From positions 62,001 to 126,000 of the forward strand of contig NZ_MWXA01000004.1 in the NCBI RefSeq assembly GCF_002259795.1: 64,000 nucleotides of DNA, written 5' to 3'. This document shows positions 21,186-28,685 of this stretch, piece by piece (the first letter of the stretch is position 1; each line of letters opens with the position of its first letter). The position numbers and the translations under genes are program-made. The notes under the pieces were generated by a model. That model was given only the letters and a program-made list of their open reading frames with translations, searched no databases and had not been told where the DNA came from. Source of the DNA: Bifidobacterium aquikefiri. GTDB taxonomy: Bacteria; Actinomycetota; Actinomycetes; Actinomycetales; Bifidobacteriaceae.

Positions 21186-21476
21186 TCAGATTCTGTGCAT
21201 CCTCGTGAAGATTTCCTCGCGCTGGCAGCGAATGCGTACGCCTATTTCCTGACCGAGAGTATCCAGATCGTCGGTGATCTCATCGAATTCCTGCGTCGAA
21301 CCTTCGATGTCCACAATCATCATCATGTTGAAGAAGCCTTCGATTATCGTCTGAGAAATATCGAGCACATTGACCTTGTGCTCTGAAAGATAGGTGCAGA
21401 CTCGAGCGATGATGCCAACCGTGTCTTTCCCAACTACAGTGATTACCGCTTTATGACTGGGGATTGCCTGATTCAT
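21186..21476 (-). CDS. ACT domain-containing protein (UPF0237 family)
   Basis: The 96-residue protein is a single ACT domain: AVITVVGKDTVGIIARVCTYLSE is the first strand and helix, followed by NVLDISQTIIEGFFNMMMIVD. ACT domains bind amino acids or other small effectors, usually as dimers. It is encoded just upstream of the UPF0210 gene and probably regulates it or forms a complex with it; this is inference from the conserved pairing. GAGGAG lies seven bases before the ATG. Confidence 0.9.
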   Translation of the reverse strand: MNQAIPSHKAVITVVGKDTVGIIARVCTYLSEHKVNVLDISQTIIEGFFNMMMIVDIEGSTQEFDEITDDLDTLGQEIGVRIRCQREEIFTRMHRI

Positions 21477-21523
21477 GGAAAAGCTCCTCTAATAAGAATC
21501 CGAACGTGCCCCAAGTATAAATC

Positions 21524-21559
21524 ATGGCGCATACCCAGCGTGTGCTGGATATGCGCCAT
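21524..21559 (-). terminator. Hairpin downstream of galK
   Basis: A long imperfect stem (atggcgcatacccagc / gctggatatgcgccat, with one internal mismatch) around a 4-nt loop lies 33 bp past the galK stop. No strong U-tract follows on either strand. It probably ends the deoR-galT-galK transcript. Confidence 0.6.
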
Positions 21560-21591
21560 ATGAACGGCGAGCAGTAGGTATGTACCTTCAA

Positions 21592-22842
21592 TCAGGATTC
21601 GCGATGTGCGCTGGCACTCGCCACCGCCGCAAGAGCGCGCGGCTCATGGAATCCTTCCGTCTCGAATCTATCGGCAATCTTCTGGGCAATCGTTCGGCTT
21701 GCACCTTGCTTGACGAGTGCAATGATCGAGCCTCCGAAGCCGCCACCGGTCATGCGTGCGCCATAGGCACCGTTCTGGCGGGCAACATCGACTGCTATGT
21801 CAAGCTCTGGAACGGTTACCTCATAATCGGACTTCAACGAATCATGGGATGCGTTGAACAGACGCCCTGCCTCGACGATGTCCTTGCTGTTGAAGGCCTT
21901 GACGAATGTGCGTACACGCGAGATTTCGGTGACGACGTGACGAACGCGCTTCTTCATGGTTGCATCCGGAATCGCGTCAAGCGTCTCTTTCAACGCCTGG
22001 AAAGGATCTTCGGACTGTTGGATCTGGTCGGCGCATACGCGAAGGTTTGGCACGCCAAGAATGTTGGCAGCCTTCTCACATGTGGTACGACGCTGGGCAT
22101 ATTGGCCATCGTTGAGCTGGTGAGGTGCCTGTGTATCGACAACGAGCAGTTCCAGCCCCTGTGCCAAAAGATTGAATGGCTCCTGCCTGACGCTCTCCAG
22201 GGCAGAAAGCTCTGGTCGGCAATCCAGAAGCAGTGCATGGCCAGGCTTGCAGCGCATCGAGGCGTTCTGGTCAAGACCGCCCGTGCTGGCACCTGCCATG
22301 TCATTTTCTGACTTCATGGCAGCCTGGATCAGGGTGACTCGACCCTCATCGGAAGCTCCGAAACCAAGTCTGAAGACATCATCGATGGCAAGCGCGGTTG
22401 AGCAGGTCATGGCGGCCGATGAGCTCAGACCTGAGCCGAGTGGCACACATGATGCAAATGCGGCGTCGAAGCCTGTCACACGGTCAAAGCCCATCTTGCG
22501 CAATGCCCAGGCAACCCCAACGGGATACGCCGCCCAGCCCTTGACACTGCCGGCCTTGAGCCCTTCAAGATTGGTCTCGGAGATATCGCCCGGCTTCAGT
22601 TCGGAAACCACGCGAACGATGTTGTCATGACGGGGCTTCAATGCGATGAACGTGCGCTGCGGCAGTGCGATGGGCAGGCAGAGTCCTGCATTGTAATCAG
22701 TGTGCTCACCAATAAGATTCACACGGCCAGGGGCACTCCACACGCCAGTCTCATGACCGCCAAAGGCCTTTCGGAAGAGATCGCGAGAACGATGAACACC
22801 CTGCTCGGTAGTCAATGGTTCGACAAATTCAATTTCCGACAT
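21592..22842 (-). CDS. galK: Galactokinase
   Basis: Galactokinase phosphorylates alpha-D-galactose to galactose-1-phosphate in the Leloir pathway. The 416-residue GHMP kinase has the galactokinase signature GRVNLIGEHTDYNAG (residues 39-53), the phosphate-binding loop PLGSGLSSSAA (134-144), and the third GHMP motif GARMTGGGFGGSIIAL near the C-terminus. It starts only 5 bp after the galT stop, with GAGG inside the end of galT, so the two are cotranscribed and probably translationally coupled. A DeoR-type regulator gene precedes galT. A hairpin follows the stop. Confidence 0.97.
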   Translation of the reverse strand: MSEIEFVEPLTTEQGVHRSRDLFRKAFGGHETGVWSAPGRVNLIGEHTDYNAGLCLPIALPQRTFIALKPRHDNIVRVVSELKPGDISETNLEGLKAGSVKGWAAYPVGVAWALRKMGFDRVTGFDAAFASCVPLGSGLSSSAAMTCSTALAIDDVFRLGFGASDEGRVTLIQAAMKSENDMAGASTGGLDQNASMRCKPGHALLLDCRPELSALESVRQEPFNLLAQGLELLVVDTQAPHQLNDGQYAQRRTTCEKAANILGVPNLRVCADQIQQSEDPFQALKETLDAIPDATMKKRVRHVVTEISRVRTFVKAFNSKDIVEAGRLFNASHDSLKSDYEVTVPELDIAVDVARQNGAYGARMTGGGFGGSIIALVKQGASRTIAQKIADRFETEGFHEPRALAAVASASAHRES

Positions 22843-22847
22843 TTCGC

Positions 22848-24122
22848 TCAGTTCCTCTCAGCTTCGAGATCGATGGGGCCAAGCTCGTGGAATCGCGCGG
22901 CAATCTTCTCTGGCGTCGTGTCAGAAATCCATGCTGCCATGCCCGATTCGGAACCTGCAAGATACTTGATTTTATTCGCGGCCCTTCTGAACGAGAAGAA
23001 TTGCAAGTTCAGACGGTAGTGGTCGCGACGCTTGTCATGAATTGGCGCTTGATGCCATGCAGAAATGTATGGCAGATCCATCCCCTTGCCGTCACCCTTG
23101 TCGAAGAATGCATTGCCACGCTTGAGCAGCGTCGAATACATCTGAGCCAATCCCCAACGCTCGTCGTCGTTGAGCTGGTCGATGGTCACAATGCCATCGC
23201 GAACCGGGGAAACCTGAACTTCCAAAGGCCAGCGCGCTGCAGCAGGCACGTATGCCACCCAAGTGCGGTTGCGGAAGATGATACGTTCCTTGGCTTCGAT
23301 CTCGGCATTGAGCATATCCTTGAGCAGATTGGAACCAGTCTTGTCGAAGTAGGCTTCCGTACGCTTAAGCTCCTGCTCAAGCTTCGGTGCAATAAACGGA
23401 TAGCAGTAGATCTGACCATGAGGATGAGCGAGAGATACGCCAATCTCTTGCCCATGATTCTCGAACGGAAAGATCTGCTGTATGCCATCGATAGCCGAAA
23501 TCTCGGCAGTTCTGAATGCCCAGGCCTCGACGATGGTACGAATGCGCTCGACCGGCAAATCCGCTGGCAATGCATGTTCGTTGGGATCGAAGCAGACGAC
23601 TTCGCACCGGCCATTCGCCGTACTCTTTGCCCACAGGGGATTGTTGTCGACATAAGTGACTGTGTCAGGTTCTCCAGGAACCTGCATCATGGATGGGAAA
23701 CGGTTCTCAAAGACTACAACATCATAATCGGTGTCTGGAATCTCACCATCCTGGTACGGATCACCTGGTTTGCGGGCTGCCAAAGGATTGCCCGATGCCA
23801 CTGCACCCGGCCCTGCAGTAATGGGACGATTCATGCGAGCAGTCGCCATGGGAATCCAATCCCCGGTAAGTGGGTCGCGTCGCATCTGCGGAGCCTGAAT
23901 TGGCATGGGTTTGCCGTTCGCATCCCGGTGAGGCTCGAAACGGTTCGGCAATGGTCGTGGGTCGTGGAGCTCGCGGGTCCGCTGTCCGGAAACGAATTCT
24001 GGATCGTCATCCATGTAGAAGAAATCACGACCATCGGCAAGCGTCGTCGGTGTGATGCGAATATGCTCCGACGCATATTCGCCTGGTGTGTAGTGGTCAA
24101 ATGTTGGTTGAGTATCACTCAT
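22848..24122 (-). CDS. galT: Galactose-1-phosphate uridylyltransferase
   Basis: GalT exchanges UMP between UDP-glucose and galactose-1-phosphate. The 424-residue product shows the catalytic SLAHPHGQIYCYPF, with the His-Pro-His nucleophile region, plus WVAYVPAAARWPLEVQVSP and HQAPIHDKRRDHYRLNLQFFS, which are typical of the class I enzyme. I chose the ATG at 24122 because AAGGGA is nine bases upstream; the in-frame ATG at 24128 has too short a spacing, and the longer ORF start at 24233 lies well inside the upstream gene. The start overlaps the 3' end of the deoR gene, so translation is likely coupled. The zinc ligands of the E. coli enzyme were not traced. Confidence 0.95.
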   Translation of the reverse strand: MSDTQPTFDHYTPGEYASEHIRITPTTLADGRDFFYMDDDPEFVSGQRTRELHDPRPLPNRFEPHRDANGKPMPIQAPQMRRDPLTGDWIPMATARMNRPITAGPGAVASGNPLAARKPGDPYQDGEIPDTDYDVVVFENRFPSMMQVPGEPDTVTYVDNNPLWAKSTANGRCEVVCFDPNEHALPADLPVERIRTIVEAWAFRTAEISAIDGIQQIFPFENHGQEIGVSLAHPHGQIYCYPFIAPKLEQELKRTEAYFDKTGSNLLKDMLNAEIEAKERIIFRNRTWVAYVPAAARWPLEVQVSPVRDGIVTIDQLNDDERWGLAQMYSTLLKRGNAFFDKGDGKGMDLPYISAWHQAPIHDKRRDHYRLNLQFFSFRRAANKIKYLAGSESGMAAWISDTTPEKIAARFHELGPIDLEAERN

Positions 24123-24939
24123 CGACATTGTCCCTTTCTTCATTGTTGTCTTCAGCGGAATTCTGGTGTGCAAGCACGAGTGTCTTGACCAATTCCTTTG
24201 TTTTTCTTGAGTCTTGCGGATCAAGCTCGTCATCGGTGATTACAGCCTCTACATCATTGAATCCGGCAAACAACGATAGCGATGTGCTGCTCCATTTGGT
24301 GTGATCGGTCAAGATGATCGTTTTGTCTGCAATCTGCATCATGGCCATGTCGGTGGCGGCTTCCAAGGAATTCGGCATCAGGAATCCACGAGGAATCGAC
24401 ACGGAATGCGTTCCGAGAAAAACGGTATTGACCCGAAGGGATGCGACAACCTTGTCTGCGATTGGCCCCACCAGGGAATTCGAGCGACTGATAACACCAC
24501 CGGTGACGATGACCTCAACGTCTTTGCTTTCAAGAGCCTGCACCAGCTCTGCGACCGGCAAGGAATTGGTAAGAATGGTGATGCCCGAAGAACGTCGACT
24601 TTCAAGCAGATGCTGGGCAAAGACATAGGCAGTGGTTCCACCACCGATGGCAATCACGTCACCGGGAGAAACATAACTGACTGCCTCTCGGGCAATGGCA
24701 TCTTTGAGACCGATGTCCATCTGGGATTTTACAGAGAAGAGTGGTTCGGCGAGCAATGAACTTGTTGTGACCGCTCCGCCATGGACCCGCTTCAACAAGC
24801 CTTTATCTGCAAGATCGGCGATATCTCGGCGAATTGTCATCGCAGATACGCCTAATTCCTCGGAAAGTGCCGTGATACGTACCGCCCCGCGAGTACGCAA
24901 TCTGCTCAGTATGAGATGCTGACGTTGTGAGGATATCAT
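24115..24939 (-). CDS. DeoR/GlpR family transcriptional regulator of the gal operon
   Basis: The N-terminus is the DeoR helix-turn-helix (RQHLILSRLRTRGAV, VSAMTIRRDIADLADKGLLKRVHGGA), followed by the sugar-phosphate-sensing domain with GDVIAIGGGTTAYVFAQHL, VIVTGGVISRSNSLVGP and VFLGTHSVS. These proteins usually repress and release DNA on binding a phosphorylated sugar. As the first gene of deoR-galT-galK, it probably responds to galactose-1-phosphate or a related metabolite; this is inferred from position. The ATG at 24939 fits the family N-terminus but has no clear RBS; a start at 24975 adds 12 residues. It overlaps galT. Confidence 0.9.
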   Translation of the reverse strand: MISSQRQHLILSRLRTRGAVRITALSEELGVSAMTIRRDIADLADKGLLKRVHGGAVTTSSLLAEPLFSVKSQMDIGLKDAIAREAVSYVSPGDVIAIGGGTTAYVFAQHLLESRRSSGITILTNSLPVAELVQALESKDVEVIVTGGVISRSNSLVGPIADKVVASLRVNTVFLGTHSVSIPRGFLMPNSLEAATDMAMMQIADKTIILTDHTKWSSTSLSLFAGFNDVEAVITDDELDPQDSRKTKELVKTLVLAHQNSAEDNNEERDNVDE

Positions 24940-25059
24940 TCGAACATTATCGCACACATTCGCGCAAAATGACAACTCAAGTTGAGCGTTTCATGAACGG
25001 TTTTACCGATTCCCACTCAAAGACCGCTTCGTGGAATTCATAGTTGGCGATGAGCTGCA

Positions 25060-25160
25060 TTCATTGTGAACTCAAGAAAGTAGCAAAGGCAATTTTCATT
25101 GAAATTTCCACCATTGCCAAGCGATTTTCGCCATCTCTACTTCATGAAGTTCACAATGAA
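25060..25160. repeat. 101-bp imperfect inverted-repeat element
   Basis: The 24-bp ends (25060-25083 and 25137-25160) are inverted copies, identical over the outer 13 positions (ttcattgtgaact) and again at the inner agtag. The centre contains a second small inverted pair, ggcaat/attgcc. It is in the 255-bp gap between the deoR start and the glycosyltransferase stop. It could be a MITE-like remnant or a terminator. It is not the same sequence as the element at 18427. Confidence 0.6.
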
Positions 25161-25194
25161 CAACGCCGGCAGCTTCGCAAGCTTGATAGAGCCG

Positions 25195-26019
25195 CTATTT
25201 GCTGCAAAGGCGCCGAATTCCCCAGAGTGTCACCTTAAGCATCGCCTCGACAACTATCGATTGGGTCATCTTGGATTTGCCACGTGTGCGCTCGACAAAG
25301 GCAATCGGCACCTCTCGAATTCTCCCACCGGCAGCAGCGACTCGTCTGGTCATGTCAATCTGAAAAACGTATCCGTTCGCATTGATCCCATCAAGATCAA
25401 TAGCTCGAAGAATTTCCGCCTTGTAAGCTCGAAAACCTGCGGTCATGTCATGTACCGGAAGAGCGAGCATATGCCTTGCGTACCACGATCCTAACCGTGA
25501 GATTGCATTCCTCGTCGGCGACCAGTTGATGGTCTGACCACCTTCAATACGACGAGATCCGATGACCAGATCGATACTTGGATTGCGATTCAATACGGCC
25601 AGCATACGCGTAAGATCCTCTGCGCGGTGAGAGCCATCCATATCCATCTCGCAGATGACGTCATAGCCCTGTTGCAGACCCCAATGAAATCCTTCAATGT
25701 ATGCAGGCCCAAGGCCTTCCTTGGCATGTCGGTGAATCACATGAACACGATCATCTCCCTGCGCAAGAAAGTCTGCGACGCGACCGGTGCCGTCAGGTGA
25801 ATCATCGTCCACTACGACAATGCTGACTTGAGGGTTTTTCGAGAAGACATGAGCCAAAGTGGGGCCAAGATTTTCTCCCTCGTTATATGTGGGCATAACA
25901 ATGAGAACAGAGACGGCATTCCGCTGTGAATGCGTGTGGAGATTATTCCGCTGCCCGGCATCCTCATAATCTCGATCAACGCTTCCCTCTGGAGAATTCT
26001 CACTCTTGAAATCCCACAC
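25195..26019 (-). CDS. Polyprenol monophosphomannose synthase-like family 2 glycosyltransferase
   Basis: The GT2 core is clear: VLIVMPTYNEGENLGPTL, IVVVDDDSPDGTGRVAD, and the metal-binding region CEMDMDGSHRAEDL with its DXD. It continues with IGSRRIEGG, HDMTAGFRAYK and EVPIAFVERTRGKSKM, all as in dolichyl/polyprenyl-phosphate mannosyltransferases (Ppm1/DPM1). Such enzymes load mannose on a lipid carrier for cell-envelope glycans. No C-terminal membrane domain or apolipoprotein N-acyltransferase fusion is present. I chose the GTG at 26019 because AAGGAG lies five bases upstream; ATGs at 26034 and further out have no comparable RBS. The first 45 or so residues are a poorly conserved polar extension. 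It is divergent from pyrD. Confidence 0.88.
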   Translation of the reverse strand: MWDFKSENSPEGSVDRDYEDAGQRNNLHTHSQRNAVSVLIVMPTYNEGENLGPTLAHVFSKNPQVSIVVVDDDSPDGTGRVADFLAQGDDRVHVIHRHAKEGLGPAYIEGFHWGLQQGYDVICEMDMDGSHRAEDLTRMLAVLNRNPSIDLVIGSRRIEGGQTINWSPTRNAISRLGSWYARHMLALPVHDMTAGFRAYKAEILRAIDLDGINANGYVFQIDMTRRVAAAGGRIREVPIAFVERTRGKSKMTQSIVVEAMLKVTLWGIRRLCSK

Positions 26020-26161
26020 AGTCACTCCTTTCATGACTTCTGACAACTCTAACGCCTTTGCAGCTTGGAAACGATAGAACCCGCTGAATTCAAGAGCAAT
26101 TCTCATGCAACTCACAGAACAGCTGAGCATTTAAGGAAATATTCAGCTCAAACGTGCAACA

Positions 26162-27319
26162 ATGGTAGGCATGGCTTATGTATCCCAATCTTTTGCACGT
26201 GACAAAATCAATCAGTGCAGCACTGACATGTTCACCTTTGCGTACAAGCATGTCGCCAAACCGTTTATTTTCAATGAAACACCAGATGTGGCCCACGACC
26301 AGATGATCTCTTTCTGCCGGGCGGCAGGCAAGATTCCACCCTTGATGTGGCTGCTCAACGGGCTGCTCGACTACACCGATCCAATGATTGAATCGAATGT
26401 GATGGGTATCCATTTCAACAACCCCTTCGGGCTATCTGCCGGTTTGGACAAGAATTGCGACTTGTCGACAGTGCTCGATGCCGCTGGATTTGGATTTGAA
26501 ACCGTCGGCTCCACCACTTCTCGCCCATGCCCGGGAAACGACCGCCCATGGTTCCATCGTCTGCCTGAGTACGATTCGATGCTGGTGCACGTAGGACTGG
26601 CAAATGATGGTTCACAGTATGTCATTCCCCGCGTCGAGAAGGCACACACACAGTCGAAAAGCATGAAGATGTCCATCTCCATCGCTCGTACCAACGACGA
26701 CAAGACCGGCGACATTGACGAAGGTATTGAAGATTATCGCATATCGCTGGAGCGAGCGGCCAACCGTTCCTCCATTATCGAGATCAACATCTCATGCCCG
26801 AATACTCGTGCAGGAGAACCGTTCAACGAAGATCCCAAGAATCTCGATCGTTTGTTCACCGAACTCGACAAAGTACAGCATCAACAGCCGCTGCTGGTGA
26901 AGATGCCACTGAACAAGACTTGGGAAGAATTCCAAGGTCTGCTCGATGTTCTGGTCAGTCACAATGTGCAGGGCGTGACTATGGCAAACCTGCAGAAGGA
27001 CCGTACTGGGCTTGACGTTCCACAGAGCTGGCTCGGTGGGCTTTCTGGAAGCCCGTGCTATGTACCCAGTAACGATACCGTCGCCCGCACCTATCAGCAG
27101 TACGGCGATAGACTGACCATCGCCGGTGTTGGCGGCGTATTCACACCAGAACAGGCCTACGAAAAGATCCGCAATGGTGCAAGTCTTGTGATGTTCGTTT
27201 CCTCGTTGATGTATCGCGGGCCTCAGCAGATCACCACCTTGAAGCGCGGCTTGGTCAAGCTGCTCAAGAGAGATGGCTTCGCAAACGTTTCCGAAGCTGT
27301 CGGAGCGAATTTCCGCTGA
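26162..27319 (+). CDS. pyrD: Dihydroorotate dehydrogenase (quinone), class 2
   Basis: This enzyme oxidises dihydroorotate to orotate in pyrimidine synthesis. The protein is 385 residues or shorter, depending on the start. Class 2 features are the N-terminal helical stretch (FTFAYKHVAKPFIFNETPDVAHDQM), NNPFGLSAGLDKN, FETVGSTTSRPCPGN, and EINISCPNTRAGEPF, where class 2 enzymes carry the catalytic Ser. The FMN-binding end reads IAGVGGVFTPEQAYEKIRNGASLVMFVSSLMYRGP. The start is uncertain: ATGs at 26162, 26171 and 26228 are possible and none has a strong RBS; 26228 best matches the family N-terminus. It is a single-gene unit ending in a terminator shared with the convergent gene. Confidence 0.93.
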   Translation: MVGMAYVSQSFARDKINQCSTDMFTFAYKHVAKPFIFNETPDVAHDQMISFCRAAGKIPPLMWLLNGLLDYTDPMIESNVMGIHFNNPFGLSAGLDKNCDLSTVLDAAGFGFETVGSTTSRPCPGNDRPWFHRLPEYDSMLVHVGLANDGSQYVIPRVEKAHTQSKSMKMSISIARTNDDKTGDIDEGIEDYRISLERAANRSSIIEINISCPNTRAGEPFNEDPKNLDRLFTELDKVQHQQPLLVKMPLNKTWEEFQGLLDVLVSHNVQGVTMANLQKDRTGLDVPQSWLGGLSGSPCYVPSNDTVARTYQQYGDRLTIAGVGGVFTPEQAYEKIRNGASLVMFVSSLMYRGPQQITTLKRGLVKLLKRDGFANVSEAVGANFR

Positions 27320-27333
27320 ATTCAGATAATTGC

Positions 27334-27367
27334 AAAAGCCTGGCCCTCATATAAGGACCAGGCTTTT
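27334..27367. terminator. Bidirectional intrinsic terminator between pyrD and the convergent oxidoreductase gene
   Basis: A 10-bp stem (aaaagcctgg / ccaggctttt) with a 14-nt loop has a T-run on the plus strand and an A-run on the other side, so it can work in both directions. Confidence 0.85.
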
Positions 27368-27402
27368 TCGATGGTGAGCCATACGAATGGTCTAATGAAG
27401 GT

Positions 27403-28506
27403 TCAGCGCTTGGTGCCGAATGCACCACGAATGTATTGATCGGGATATGGTGCCTCGCGCTTGCCAAGTCCAAGCTTGTGAGCTGCGCGCAACGGCCAAT
27501 AGGGATCTCGCAGTGCCCCCCTGCCAATTTCGACTGCATCGGCCTGTCCCTTGTGTATGATTCTCTCTGCCTGCTTTGGCTTGGTAATCAGTCCAACCGC
27601 AGTTGTGGGAATCTGAACCTGCGCACGAATCGCTGCCGAGAATGGGACCTGATAGTTCGGCTTTGCAGGGATGCTCACACCAGAAACTATGCCGCCTGTC
27701 GATACATCAACAAGATCGACTCCATGCGACTTGGCGACCTTGGCGAATTCGATGGTCTGCTCCAAATCCCAGCCACCTGCAGCCCAGTCGGTTGCAGAAA
27801 CGCGTATAAGCAGGGGCATGGACTCTGGGATCACGTCTCGGATGGCATCAATGACTTGCAGGCCAAAACGCATGCGATTCCCAAGCGAGCCACCGTACTC
27901 ATCGTGACGGGTATTGACCAGGGGATCCAGGAACTGTGTAATGAGATAGCCGTGCGCGGCATGGATTTCAATCGCCTCGAATCCGGCAGTGAGTGCTCGG
28001 CCTGCCGCAGCTCGAAAATCGCTCACAATCCTCTGGATATCGTCAACGCTGAGGACACTGGGCGCAACACACATGCCAAAAGCCTGATCGCTCGGTCCCA
28101 CAGGCTGCCATCCACCTTCACTTTCAGGCACATTGCCCTGAATGTGTCCGAGTGAGAACGAGCCGGTCGAAGCCTTGCGTCCAGCATGATTGAGCTGAAC
28201 GGCAACCTTGGCACCGGTCTTCTTGACATCTTCGACAATCCACTGCCACGATGCAATCTGGTCGTCGTTCCACAGACCCACATCACAAGGCGATATTCGC
28301 CCTTCGGGACTGACCGCAGTGGCCTCAGTGATTACGAGCCCAAAACCTCCCAAGGCTCGCGAAACATAGTGCTGGTAGTGGAAAGGCGTTGGCTTGCCAT
28401 CTTGCGCATACACGGAATAGGTGTCCATCGGAGGTAGCCAGATTCGGTTTCGCGTGGTCAAGCCGCGCAAGGTCAGTGGAGAAAACAAGTGTGGAATCTC
28501 AGACAT
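27403..28506 (-). CDS. NADH:flavin oxidoreductase of the Old Yellow Enzyme family (YqjM/NamA-like)
   Basis: The 367-residue TIM-barrel flavoenzyme shows LFSPLTLRGLTTRNRIWLPPM at the N-terminus, VQLNHAGRKAS (OYE substrate/FMN region), IHAAHGYLITQFLDPLVNTR with the catalytic His pair region, RMRFGLQVIDAIRD and, near the end, AVGLITKPKQAERI and VEIGRGALRDPYWP. This pattern fits the classical-like YqjM group, which reduces activated alkenes with NAD(P)H. The physiological substrate is not known from sequence. It is convergent with pyrD and downstream of the PBP gene with a 179-bp gap. Confidence 0.9.
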   Translation of the reverse strand: MSEIPHLFSPLTLRGLTTRNRIWLPPMDTYSVYAQDGKPTPFHYQHYVSRALGGFGLVITEATAVSPEGRISPCDVGLWNDDQIASWQWIVEDVKKTGAKVAVQLNHAGRKASTGSFSLGHIQGNVPESEGGWQPVGPSDQAFGMCVAPSVLSVDDIQRIVSDFRAAAGRALTAGFEAIEIHAAHGYLITQFLDPLVNTRHDEYGGSLGNRMRFGLQVIDAIRDVIPESMPLLIRVSATDWAAGGWDLEQTIEFAKVAKSHGVDLVDVSTGGIVSGVSIPAKPNYQVPFSAAIRAQVQIPTTAVGLITKPKQAERIIHKGQADAVEIGRGALRDPYWPLRAAHKLGLGKREAPYPDQYIRGAFGTKR

Positions 28507-28685
28507 TATGCCCCTTCTTTTTGGGTTGTATCAGCGCCAGCGCATGCCCGTGGGCATTGCAACTGCTGCGCTGTTGAGGAAGCTGCCAACAGTGGCGGGC
28601 AGACTTCGCCATAACCGATTCCATTGTATGCTCATATGGCGGCGCATGATGCAAAGGTATTCACCACGGTACGGTTATTTCCGCT

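Noticed and set aside
22815-24188. Plus-strand 457-codon frame antisense to galT
   Set aside because: It is the complement of a clear galT gene and has no domain of its own.
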